Assembly: GCA_030679805.1 (NCBI GenBank)
Contig: JAUXST010000809.1
Span: 1-7,475 of the forward strand
Reading direction: 5' to 3'
DNA: 7,475 nt
DNA from: Reyranella sp.
Lineage (GTDB): Bacteria; Pseudomonadota; Alphaproteobacteria; Reyranellales; Reyranellaceae
The position numbers and the translations under genes were made by a program. Positions within the stretch are counted from its first letter, which is position 1. Each line of letters opens with the position of its first letter. Shown here piece after piece: positions 1 to 5,942 of this stretch. The notes below the pieces were generated by a model. It searched no databases, was not told the DNA's origin, and was given only the letters and a program-made list of their open reading frames with translations.

Positions 1-568
1 TCTGCGCCTGTACCGTGACGTCGAGCGCCGTCGTCGGCTCGTCGGCGATCAGGAGCTGCGGGTCGCACATCAGCGCCATGGCGATCATGACACGCTGGCG
101 CAGCCCGCCCGAGAGCTGGTGCGGGAACTGGCCAAGACGCAGGCCCGGCGCGGTGATGCCGACGCGGGCCAAGAGATCGGCGGCGCGATCGGTGGCGACG
201 CGCTGGCTGGAACCCTTGTGGCGGCGCAGCACCTCGGTCATCTGCGAGCCCACCGTGTAGGCGGGGTTGAGGCTGGTCATCGGCTCCTGGAAGATCATGG
301 CCATGGCGTTGCCGCGCAGCCGTGCCATGCCGCGGTCGTTGAGCTTGAGCAGATCCTCGCCCTGGAAGCTCATGCGCCGGGCCCGGCGGTAGCCGCCGCG
401 GGCCAGCAGGTTCATGACGGCGAGTGCGGTCACAGATTTGCCGCAGCCCGACTCGCCCACCAGGCAATGGGTCTCGCCGCGCTCGACGGTGAGCGAAGTG
501 CCGCGCACCGCCGCCGTGCGGCTGCCGAAGCCCACTTCGAGCTGCTCGACTTCCAGCAACGCGCTCAC
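1..568 (-). CDS. Dipeptide/oligopeptide ABC transporter ATP-binding protein (DppD/OppD type), 3' end outside the window
   Basis: This is the cytoplasmic ATPase of a peptide/nickel-type importer, which hydrolyses ATP to drive the two upstream permeases. About 189 N-terminal residues are visible and contain the nucleotide-binding core in order: Walker A GESGCGKS (about residues 38-45), Q-loop FQEPMTSLNP, ABC signature LSGGLRQR, Walker B LLIADEP and D-loop TALD just before the window edge. The spacing and the Q-loop sequence MTSLNP are typical of the DppD/OppD family. The start is a GTG at 568-566, chosen because GAGGA (580-576) lies 7 bases upstream and overlaps the stop codon of the permease gene, so translation is probably coupled. 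The nearby ATG at 582 is out of frame and closes at once. The C-terminal oligopeptide-binding extension of this family would lie outside the window, so a DppD or a fused DppD-DppF product cannot be told apart. The transported substrate is unknown. Confidence 0.93.
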   Translation of the reverse strand, partial: MSALLEVEQLEVGFGSRTAAVRGTSLTVERGETHCLVGESGCGKSVTALAVMNLLARGGYRRARRMSFQGEDLLKLNDRGMARLRGNAMAMIFQEPMTSLNPAYTVGSQMTEVLRRHKGSSQRVATDRAADLLARVGITAPGLRLGQFPHQLSGGLRQRVMIAMALMCDPQLLIADEPTTALDVTVQAQ

Positions 569-578
569 GTATCCGTCC

Positions 579-1445
579 TCATGTATCAGTCCGGGCACCA
601 AAGAGGTCGCGCAAGCCGTCACCGAGCAGATTGATGCCGAGGACCAGCGTGAACAGGGCCACGCCCGGGATCACGATCACCCAGGGGCTGAAGAACATGT
701 AATCTTTGGCTTCGGCGATCATCAGGCCCCATGACGGCAGCGGCGGTGGCACACCGAGGCCGAGGAAGGAGAGCGTGGCCTCGAGCAGGATGGCGAGCGC
801 GATCTCGAGCGTCGCCACGACCACGAGGTGGCTCGCGATGTTGGGCAGCACCTCGCGCGACAGCACGCGGAAGCGCGAGCAGCCGGCGCACCAGGCGGCG
901 GCTACGAAGTCGAGGTTGCGCACCTGCATGGTGGTCGAGCGCGCCACCACGGCGAAGCGGTCCCACAGCAGCAGGCCCAGCGTCAGCACCAGCAGCGTCA
1001 TCGAGGTGCCGAGCAGGCCGACCACGGCCAGCGCCACCAGCACGACCGGGATCGAGAGCCGCGTCGTGATCGCGAACAGCACGGCATCGTCGATACGGCC
1101 GCCGAAGAAGCCGCCCAGCACACCGATGGTGATGCCGATCAGGCCCGACACGACGGTAACGGTGACGCCGATCAGCATGGAGATGCGGCAGCCCCAGATC
1201 AGGCGGGAGAGATAGTCGCGGCCGAGCTGGTCGGTGCCCAGCAGGTGGGCGGGATCGGTGCCCTCCATCCAGAACGGCACCTGCAGCCGCTTGGCGAGAT
1301 CCTGGGCGAAGGGATCGTGCGGCACCAGGAGCGGGGCTGCGATCGCGCAGATCATCGCCGCCCCCACAATCACCGCGCCGATCCAGGTGCTGAGGCTCTT
1401 CCAGCCCCGCTTGGGCCCGGCATTCACGGTAACGGCCGCGCTCAT
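579..1445 (-). CDS. Dipeptide/oligopeptide ABC transporter permease (DppC/OppC type)
   Basis: This is the second inner-membrane permease subunit of the importer, 288 residues, the usual length for DppC. An N-terminal transmembrane segment (about 21-41) is followed by the periplasmic OppC-N region ending in HLLGTDQLGRDYLSRLIWG (about 68-85), a family hallmark. Further hydrophobic segments lie at about 90-112, 130-163, 203-230 and 253-275. The cytoplasmic EAA coupling loop is at about 179-201 (AAAWCAGCSRF, then EVLPN); its two cysteines are unusual against the common form EAARALGAS. The reading frame stays open far upstream, but ATG at 1445-1443 is preferred. It overlaps the stop of the preceding permease as ATGA, and the protein then begins like its relatives with a short charged stretch before the first membrane helix. 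It would pair with the 1442-2356 permease and the ATPase downstream. Confidence 0.93.
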   Translation of the reverse strand: MSAAVTVNAGPKRGWKSLSTWIGAVIVGAAMICAIAAPLLVPHDPFAQDLAKRLQVPFWMEGTDPAHLLGTDQLGRDYLSRLIWGCRISMLIGVTVTVVSGLIGITIGVLGGFFGGRIDDAVLFAITTRLSIPVVLVALAVVGLLGTSMTLLVLTLGLLLWDRFAVVARSTTMQVRNLDFVAAAWCAGCSRFRVLSREVLPNIASHLVVVATLEIALAILLEATLSFLGLGVPPPLPSWGLMIAEAKDYMFFSPWVIVIPGVALFTLVLGINLLGDGLRDLFGARTDT

Positions 1446-2356
1446 ACGCGCAGTCTCGGGTCGAGCACGGCGTTCATCAGGTCGGCCACCATGGTCAGCG
1501 CCACGTAGATCACGGCCAGCACCAGGACGACCGCCTGCACCACCGGGAAGTCGTTCTTGGCGATGCTTTCCCAGGCGAGGAAGCCCACGCCGTGCAGGGC
1601 GAAGACCTGCTCGATCACGATCGAGCCGCCCAGCATGAAGCCGAGCTGGACGGCGGCGATCGCCACCACCGGGATGGCGGCATTGCGCAGCGCGTGCTTC
1701 AGCAGGATCGAGGCGCGCGACAGGCCCTTGGCCCGCGCCGTCCTTATGTAGTCGCTGCCCATGGCTTGGATCATGCCGGCGCGTGTGAGGCGGGTGAGGG
1801 CGGGGATGGCCGAGAAGGCCAGCACCACGCCCGGCATGACGAAGTTCTCCCACGAACCGGTGCCCGAGATCGGCAGCCAGCCGAGCTGCAGGCCGAAGGT
1901 GATCATCAGCAGCAGGCCCAGCCAGAAGCTGGGCATCGCCTGGCCCAGCAGGGCCACCATCTGGACGGCGCGGTCGAAGCCGGTGCCTTCGCGCACCGCA
2001 GCCAGGATACCGAGCGGGATCGACACGAACAGGGCGATCAGAAGCCCCGTGATGCCCAGCGTCAGCGTCACCGGCATGCGCTCGGCGATCAGCGTCGAGA
2101 CGCGGGTCTGGAAGAAGTAGCTGTTGCCGAGGTCGCCGGTAAGCGCGCGGCCGACCCAGTCGAAGAACTGGGTGAGCACCGGCCGGTCGAGGCCGTAGGC
2201 CTTGCGAATCACCTCGATGTCGGCCTGCGTCGCATTGGCGCCGGCGATCGACGTGGCGAGATCGCCCGACAAGCGCGTCAGCACGAAGGCCAGAGTCATG
2301 ACGGTCGTCGCGACGAGGAGGGCGACGATCAGGCGGCGGGTGAGGAAGCTCAACAT
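1442..2356 (-). CDS. Dipeptide/oligopeptide ABC transporter permease (DppB/OppB type)
   Basis: This is the first permease subunit of the importer, 304 residues, normal for DppB. The N-terminus MLSFLTRRL leading into a hydrophobic helix (about 9-27) is the standard DppB opening and fixes the ATG at 2356. Further membrane segments fall at about 97-121, 135-160, 172-187, 228-246 and 273-292. LQLGWLPISG (about 156-165) and the EAA coupling loop YIRTARAKGLSRASILLK (about 203-220) are classic family motifs. It is the first gene of the minus-strand operon, and its stop overlaps the next start by four bases. The usual upstream solute-binding protein gene is missing; a metallopeptidase gene is transcribed away in its place, so the binding protein must be downstream beyond position 1 or elsewhere. 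The bases before the ATG are C-rich and hold no clear Shine-Dalgarno sequence, which is odd for the lead gene. Confidence 0.93.
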   Translation of the reverse strand: MLSFLTRRLIVALLVATTVMTLAFVLTRLSGDLATSIAGANATQADIEVIRKAYGLDRPVLTQFFDWVGRALTGDLGNSYFFQTRVSTLIAERMPVTLTLGITGLLIALFVSIPLGILAAVREGTGFDRAVQMVALLGQAMPSFWLGLLLMITFGLQLGWLPISGTGSWENFVMPGVVLAFSAIPALTRLTRAGMIQAMGSDYIRTARAKGLSRASILLKHALRNAAIPVVAIAAVQLGFMLGGSIVIEQVFALHGVGFLAWESIAKNDFPVVQAVVLVLAVIYVALTMVADLMNAVLDPRLRV

Positions 2357-2502
2357 GCGGGGCGGGACTTTAGGGTGGTTTGGTCCGAAACGCGACCATG
2401 CGATTCCCGCGCCAAGTCACCGGCGGCGGTCAAGCGGGCGCGGTGAACAACCGGTCACAGCAGACGCTTGGCGCGCGCGCGCGGCTCCTATATGGGGGAG
2501 TC
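2357..2502. promoter_or_regulatory. Divergent intergenic region between permease operon and metallopeptidase
   Basis: This 146-base non-coding gap must hold the promoters of both flanking genes. On the plus strand, TTGGCG (2468-2473) and TATATG (2489-2494) form a weak pair with a short 15-base spacer made mostly of alternating GC. A start there would leave only a few leader bases before the metallopeptidase ATG at 2503. On the minus strand a good -35-like TTGACC lies near 2433-2428, but I see no convincing -10 at the right spacing. TAAAGT just upstream of the permease ATG could only serve a nearly leaderless transcript. A 7-base inverted repeat (CCGCGCC 2407-2413, GGCGCGG 2437-2443) with a 23-base loop is present and may be chance in such GC-rich sequence. 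The region is certain to be intergenic; the promoter assignments are guesses. Confidence 0.4.
2470..2484. repeat. Alternating GC dinucleotide tract
   Basis: GGCGCGCGCGCGCGG is an uninterrupted run of alternating G and C flanked by single extra G residues. It lies 19 bases upstream of the metallopeptidase start codon, between the candidate -35 and -10 hexamers. Such tracts can adopt left-handed DNA and can gain or lose dinucleotide units, but neither is shown here. Confidence 0.6.
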
Positions 2503-2958
2503 ATGCCGGTGTTCACCAACCCGCGGCGCATGCCCTGCTTCGGCGTGGCGCCCAGCCTGGAGGATCTCGAGGCGATCGCCGCCGAGGCGCTGGCCACGAT
2601 TCCCGAAGAGTTCCGTCGGCACGTCGGCAACGTGCGTATCCAGATCGATGACTTCCCCTCGGACGAAGTCGAGAAGCAGATGGAACTCGACACGCCGTTT
2701 GACTTGCTCGGTCTCTACCAGGGCGTTTCGATGATGGAGCGTGGGGCCGGTCACGTCGCCAACGACATCGACCGCATCTTCCTCTATCGCCGTCCGATCC
2801 TCGACTACTGGTGCGAGTCGGACGAAGATCTACCGCACATCGTGCGTCATGTGCTGATCCACGAGATCGGCCATCACTTCGGCCTGAGCGACGACGACAT
2901 GGAAGCGATCGAAGCCAAGGCCGAAGAAGAGTCGCAGCGCGCCCAGCCCGGCGCTTAG
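2503..2958 (+). CDS. Zincin-like metallopeptidase family protein (PF06262 type)
   Basis: This 151-residue cytoplasmic protein belongs to the small single-domain zincin-like family often listed as 'metallopeptidase family protein'. The zinc site HEIGHHFGLSDDDM starts at residue 120, where HExxH supplies two histidine ligands and the catalytic glutamate, and the following GLSD is the family signature. The N-terminal segment PSLEDLEAIAAEALATIPEEF (residues 17-37) and the central LLGLYQG and IFLYRRPIL segments also fit the family. The biological substrate is not known. There is no signal peptide or membrane segment. ATG 2503 is preferred over the in-frame ATG at 2380 because family members start shortly before the SLEDLE helix and GGGGGAG lies directly upstream, though only two bases away. 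The extra 41 residues of the longer form look like translated promoter. Its TAG stop overlaps the TAA of the convergent DUF1254 gene. Confidence 0.88.
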   Translation: MPVFTNPRRMPCFGVAPSLEDLEAIAAEALATIPEEFRRHVGNVRIQIDDFPSDEVEKQMELDTPFDLLGLYQGVSMMERGAGHVANDIDRIFLYRRPILDYWCESDEDLPHIVRHVLIHEIGHHFGLSDDDMEAIEAKAEEESQRAQPGA

Positions 2959-4352
2959 CCGACGCGCCGCACCGCCGGCACGCGATAGCGTCCCGCGATC
3001 AGCGATTCTCCGGGCTCGTAGGCTCTGAGCATGAGCCGCATCCGGCCAGCTGGAGCCGGCAGCCAGTTGGCCGCCCGTTCGCCCTCCGGCGGTTCGTGCT
3101 GCAGGTAAAGCGTGACCGCGCCGTCGGCGGCGGTCCGCAGGTCCCGGGTGCGGTCGCCGATGGCATAGCGGCCGATCGGATTGTCGACGAAGAAGGCGCG
3201 GCCTTCGGGCGTGATTTCGTACATGGCGAGCGACCAGAAAGCGCGCGCCGGCGGCAGGCCTCCGGCAGGGAAGGTGAGTTCGTAGCGATGGCCGCCGTCG
3301 AGCGATCGTCCGTCTGAATCGGTGTGGCAGCTGATGTAGACCGCTTCGGCAGGTTCCAGCGCGCCCAGACCGCCCAGCGCCACCACGGCGCGATAGAGAT
3401 AGTCGGTGCCGAAATTGCCTAGATTGCGCTCGCCATAGGTCCAGCCGTCGACCGTCTTGCCGAAGCGACCGCCGCTGCTGCGGATCTCGGCATGACCTTG
3501 TTCGATGCCGGCTTGGATAGCGTGCCGCTCGGTGTCGGTGAAGGCGTGCAGATCGAATTTGCGGCCGGGCCGCAGCCGCAGCGGCACGAGTTGCTCGAGG
3601 AAGGCGTGGTCGCGCTCCGGCACCGGGCTCTCACCCATGACTCGCATGCCGACCTCGAAGAGATCGAACGGGTCGGCGCGATTGGGCGCCGGCCAATCGG
3701 CCACCGGCTCGGGCGGCGCCACGGTGCGCTGGCGCATCAGTTCTCGCGTCTCGAGGATGCGCCGCTCGTTGCGCATGTCGGGCGTCTCCAGCAGCACGCG
3801 GGCCTGCAGGATGCGCACGCGATCGAGTTCCTCGGGCCCGTCGACCAGGATGCGCCCCAGCAGCCACACCGAATTGGTGGGCGCCCGCACCAGTTTCACC
3901 TCGGACGGCGCGTCGCCCTTCCAGTCCGGCCCGACGATCATGTGCGGCGGCGGCTTGCCGCCGTACAGCCGGTGGCTGACACAGGCGAAGTTATCGGTGA
4001 ACAGGTCGATGAAGGCGTAGCTGTAGTAGAGGTCGCCGACCGGCGGCACGGTGAGAAACAGCGGCTCGGCCGAGAGGTCGAGCCAGGCGATCGAATAGAG
4101 CGTGTCGTTGTTGGGCGTCGTCACCATCCGTGTGCGATGGTCGGCGAGCACAGGCACGTGAAAGAAGCGGTTGAGTTTCTGGCGCAGCGGATTGGCATCG
4201 TTGACCGTGGCTTGCCAGCGCGTGCGGTACATCTCGTAGAGCGGGAACAGATAGATCGTGGCGCGGCGGGCGAGGTCACGGAGCATCGGTGGGGTCTCCT
4301 GGGCATGCGCGCTCGCGGGGCCGGCGAGCAAGGTGCGGTGGCCGAGGCTCAT
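2955..4352 (-). CDS. DUF1254 and DUF1214 domain-containing protein
   Basis: This 465-residue protein has the two-domain layout of a widespread bacterial family without a firmly assigned role. The N-terminal DUF1254 region (about 35-175) shows YLFPLYEMYRTRW, TTPNNDTLYSIAWLDLS and GDLYYSYAFIDLFTDNF. The C-terminal DUF1214 region (about 355-450) shows FWSLAMYE, NPIGRYAIGDRT, ANWLPAPAGRM and LRAYEP. ATG 4352 is chosen because it overlaps the upstream glycosylase stop as ATGA and has GGGAG eight bases before it. The first residues end in ASAHAQE, which resembles a signal-peptidase site, but the hydrophobic core is too short to be convincing. A second start at 4286 (443 residues) has an even better AGGAG at nine bases and would remove this segment, so location in the cell is unresolved. 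It is the last gene of the three-gene overlapping run. The function is unknown, and no catalytic motif is evident to me. Confidence 0.88.
   Translation of the reverse strand: MSLGHRTLLAGPASAHAQETPPMLRDLARRATIYLFPLYEMYRTRWQATVNDANPLRQKLNRFFHVPVLADHRTRMVTTPNNDTLYSIAWLDLSAEPLFLTVPPVGDLYYSYAFIDLFTDNFACVSHRLYGGKPPPHMIVGPDWKGDAPSEVKLVRAPTNSVWLLGRILVDGPEELDRVRILQARVLLETPDMRNERRILETRELMRQRTVAPPEPVADWPAPNRADPFDLFEVGMRVMGESPVPERDHAFLEQLVPLRLRPGRKFDLHAFTDTERHAIQAGIEQGHAEIRSSGGRFGKTVDGWTYGERNLGNFGTDYLYRAVVALGGLGALEPAEAVYISCHTDSDGRSLDGGHRYELTFPAGGLPPARAFWSLAMYEITPEGRAFFVDNPIGRYAIGDRTRDLRTAADGAVTLYLQHEPPEGERAANWLPAPAGRMRLMLRAYEPGESLIAGRYRVPAVRRVG
4296..4300 (-). promoter_or_regulatory. Ribosome binding site for an alternative internal start of the DUF1254 gene
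   Basis: AGGAG on the minus strand is followed by nine bases and the in-frame ATG at 4286-4284 (protein beginning MLRDLARRATIYLF). The site lies within codons of the longer form, so it may be chance. If used, it would give a product without the doubtful signal-like N-terminus. Confidence 0.4.
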
Positions 4353-4891
4353 GCCGCCCTCTCCCGCTGGCGTCGGCGGTCGGCCACGAAGGCGGCGGCC
4401 TCCTGCCATGGCTTCAGTGTCCAAAACGAGCGGGCGCGGCCGGAGGGCGAGGCGAGCACGAAGGCGACCGTGCCCTCCAGTGGCTCTTCCTGGCGGCCGT
4501 AGCCGGGGGCCTTCACGCCCAGTGCCAGGGCGGCGGCATGCTTGCTGGTGAAGGCGATGGCGGCTGGCCGGTAGCGGCGCAGCTTGGCGTGCAGTGATGC
4601 TGTATCCATGGCATGGGCGCTCAGTTCATGGTCGGAGCCGACCTCGGTCTTGTTGAGGTCGGTGAGGCCAAGTCCATGGTCCAGCAGCTCTGGAAAGCGC
4701 TCCGGCGCGAGGCGCCCGGGCGTCAGGCCGACCGCATGGAGCGTCGGCCAGAAGGCGTTGCCGGGATTGGCATAGTAGGCCCGCGCCCGAAACGACGCCG
4801 GACTGGGCGCGGTGCCGCAGAACACCAGGTCGAGGCCGGGCGCCAGCAGGTCGGGCAGCCGGTGCCTACTGCGGCTTGATGCCTGCGCCAC
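4349..4891 (-). CDS. mug: Mismatch-specific uracil/thymine DNA glycosylase, Mug/TDG family
   Basis: The predicted 180-residue protein should excise uracil or thymine from mismatched DNA in base excision repair. The uracil-DNA glycosylase fold is recognisable by LDLVFCGTAPS (about 20-30), YYANPGNAFWPTLHAVGLTP (39-58), GLGLTDLNKTEVGSD (73-87), the strand AIAFTSKHAA (111-120) and the late motif VLASPSGRAR near 145-154. The first motif reads GTAPS where E. coli Mug has GINPG, so the classical Asn position is not Asn. From memory the Deinococcus radiodurans Mug has the same GTAPS and YYANP pattern and uses an Asp, for which Asp78 or Asp87 are candidates here. The frame is open into the upstream gene, but GTG at 4891 is preferred because GAGG lies six bases before it and the homologous region starts soon after, at RLPDLL. 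It overlaps the Bug gene by 26 bases and the DUF1254 gene by 4, so all three are probably co-translated. Confidence 0.85.
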   Translation of the reverse strand: MAQASSRSRHRLPDLLAPGLDLVFCGTAPSPASFRARAYYANPGNAFWPTLHAVGLTPGRLAPERFPELLDHGLGLTDLNKTEVGSDHELSAHAMDTASLHAKLRRYRPAAIAFTSKHAAALALGVKAPGYGRQEEPLEGTVAFVLASPSGRARSFWTLKPWQEAAAFVADRRRQRERAA

Positions 4892-5837
4892 GAATGACCT
4901 CGCCCCAGCGCTTGTGCTCCGTCTTGATGAAGGCATCGACCACGGGCAGCGGCATGGCACCGGGCTCGAAGCCACCCGCCTTCATGCTGGCGATCACGTC
5001 GGGTGCCAGCAAGGCGCGTTCGGTCGCGGCCTTGAGCTTCTCCTTGATCCTGGCCGGCGTGCCCTTGGGCACCGCCCACAGCGACCATGAGGTGACGACG
5101 AGATCGGGGAAGCCCGCCTCGGCGAAGGTCGGCGTGTCGGGCAGCACGGTCGAGCGCGTGGCGCCGGTGGTCGCAACGGGCTTCAACTTGCCGGCGCTCA
5201 CCTGGCCCATCAGCGAATCGATGTTGGCGATACAAAGGGGCACATGGCCGGCCAGGACGTCGGCCGCCGCCGCCGCGGCACCGCGATAGCTGATGAAGGT
5301 CATGTCGACGCCGGTCTTCTGCTTGAACAGCTCCATGGTGAGCGACGGCGAGGTGCCGAGCCCCGACGAGCCGTAACTGATCGTGCCCGGCTTGGCCTTG
5401 GCCGCGGCGATCAGCTTGGGAATCGTGTCGTACGGGAACGTCGGACTGCAGCACAGCAGGTTGGGTTGCGTGCCGATCCACACCACGGTCTCGAGGTCGG
5501 TGAAGGCGTTGTAGGCGGGCTTGGCATAGAGATGCGGCACCAGGGCATGGCTGCCGATGTTGCCCAGCAGCATCGAGTAGCCGTCCGGCGCCGACTTGGC
5601 GACGTTGTCGGCGGCGATCGAGCCGCCGGCACCGGTGCGGTTCTCGACGACGAAGGACTGGCCGAGATAGTCGGTCAGCTTGGCGGCAAGGCGCCGCGCG
5701 ATGTTGTCCTGCGAACCGCCGGCCGTGAACGGGCATACGATGCGCACCGTGCGCGTGGGCCAGTCCTCGCCCTGCGCCCAAGCGCTCGGCGCCAACGGCA
5801 GCGTCGCCAGGGCAACGGAAAAGTGGCGTCTCCTCAT
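4866..5837 (-). CDS. Tripartite tricarboxylate transporter substrate-binding protein, Bug family
   Basis: This 323-residue periplasmic solute receptor belongs to the Bug/TctC family, which binds carboxylates such as tricarboxylates, nicotinate or aromatic acids and normally hands them to a TctA/TctB membrane pair. A signal peptide is clear: MRRRHF, a hydrophobic ATLPLAPSAWA, and probable cleavage after AWA at about residue 21. Family landmarks follow: WPTRTVRIVCPFTAGGSQDNIARRLA, VENRTGAGGSIAADNVAKS, a DGYSMLLGN segment, YGSSGLGTSPSL, ISYRGAAAAAADVLAG and the late PDTPTFAEAGFPDL. The small-residue loops are those that contact the ligand carboxylate in the family. ATG 5837 has AAAGGA about eight bases upstream. 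No TctA or TctB gene lies nearby, so it is an orphan receptor, as is common in this family. It begins 105 bases after the gntR stop on the same strand and is followed by the glycosylase gene with a 26-base overlap. The ligand cannot be read from sequence alone. Confidence 0.94.
   Translation of the reverse strand: MRRRHFSVALATLPLAPSAWAQGEDWPTRTVRIVCPFTAGGSQDNIARRLAAKLTDYLGQSFVVENRTGAGGSIAADNVAKSAPDGYSMLLGNIGSHALVPHLYAKPAYNAFTDLETVVWIGTQPNLLCCSPTFPYDTIPKLIAAAKAKPGTISYGSSGLGTSPSLTMELFKQKTGVDMTFISYRGAAAAAADVLAGHVPLCIANIDSLMGQVSAGKLKPVATTGATRSTVLPDTPTFAEAGFPDLVVTSWSLWAVPKGTPARIKEKLKAATERALLAPDVIASMKAGGFEPGAMPLPVVDAFIKTEHKRWGEVIRGAGIKPQ
4898..4901 (-). promoter_or_regulatory. Ribosome binding site fixing the GTG start of the glycosylase gene
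   Basis: GAGG on the minus strand, six bases before GTG 4891-4889, lies inside the 3' end of the Bug gene. It is the only well-spaced site before the conserved glycosylase region. It argues against the ATG at 4975, whose product would begin with about 28 residues that merely read the Bug gene in another frame. Confidence 0.6.
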
Positions 5838-5942
5838 GTCATTATTCCTTTGTACTCGAAGCGCGTCGGTGGCCGATGATGCACGATCCGCGGCAGACCG
5901 CCAGAGGCCAGGATCGCGGAATAGGACTCCGCTTTCGCAATA

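Noticed and set aside
119..634. Plus-strand 171-residue frame over the ATPase gene
   Set aside because: It is the reverse-complement shadow of a gene with all five ABC ATPase motifs intact on the minus strand.
579..1853. 424-residue minus-strand form of the DppC-type permease
   Set aside because: The first 136 residues are a low-complexity Arg/Gly/Ala shadow of the DppB-type gene. The family N-terminus begins at the ATGA overlap at 1445.
2407..2443. CCGCGCC/GGCGCGG inverted repeat as an operator
   Set aside because: A seven-base GC-only repeat with a 23-base loop is likely by chance at this base composition, and no second copy is present.
1592..2446. Plus-strand 284-residue frame rich in His, Gln and Arg
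   Set aside because: The composition is typical of the antisense of a GC-rich membrane protein, and it shows no domain or ribosome site.
5849..5855. TTTGTAC upstream of the Bug gene as a further regulator site
   Set aside because: It matches only one half of the proposed operator and has no symmetric partner, and a match this short is expected by chance.
5916..5932. Hairpin GCGGA/TCCGC as a terminator after gntR
   Set aside because: The stem is only five pairs with a seven-base loop and has no T-run on the minus strand, so it does not support termination.
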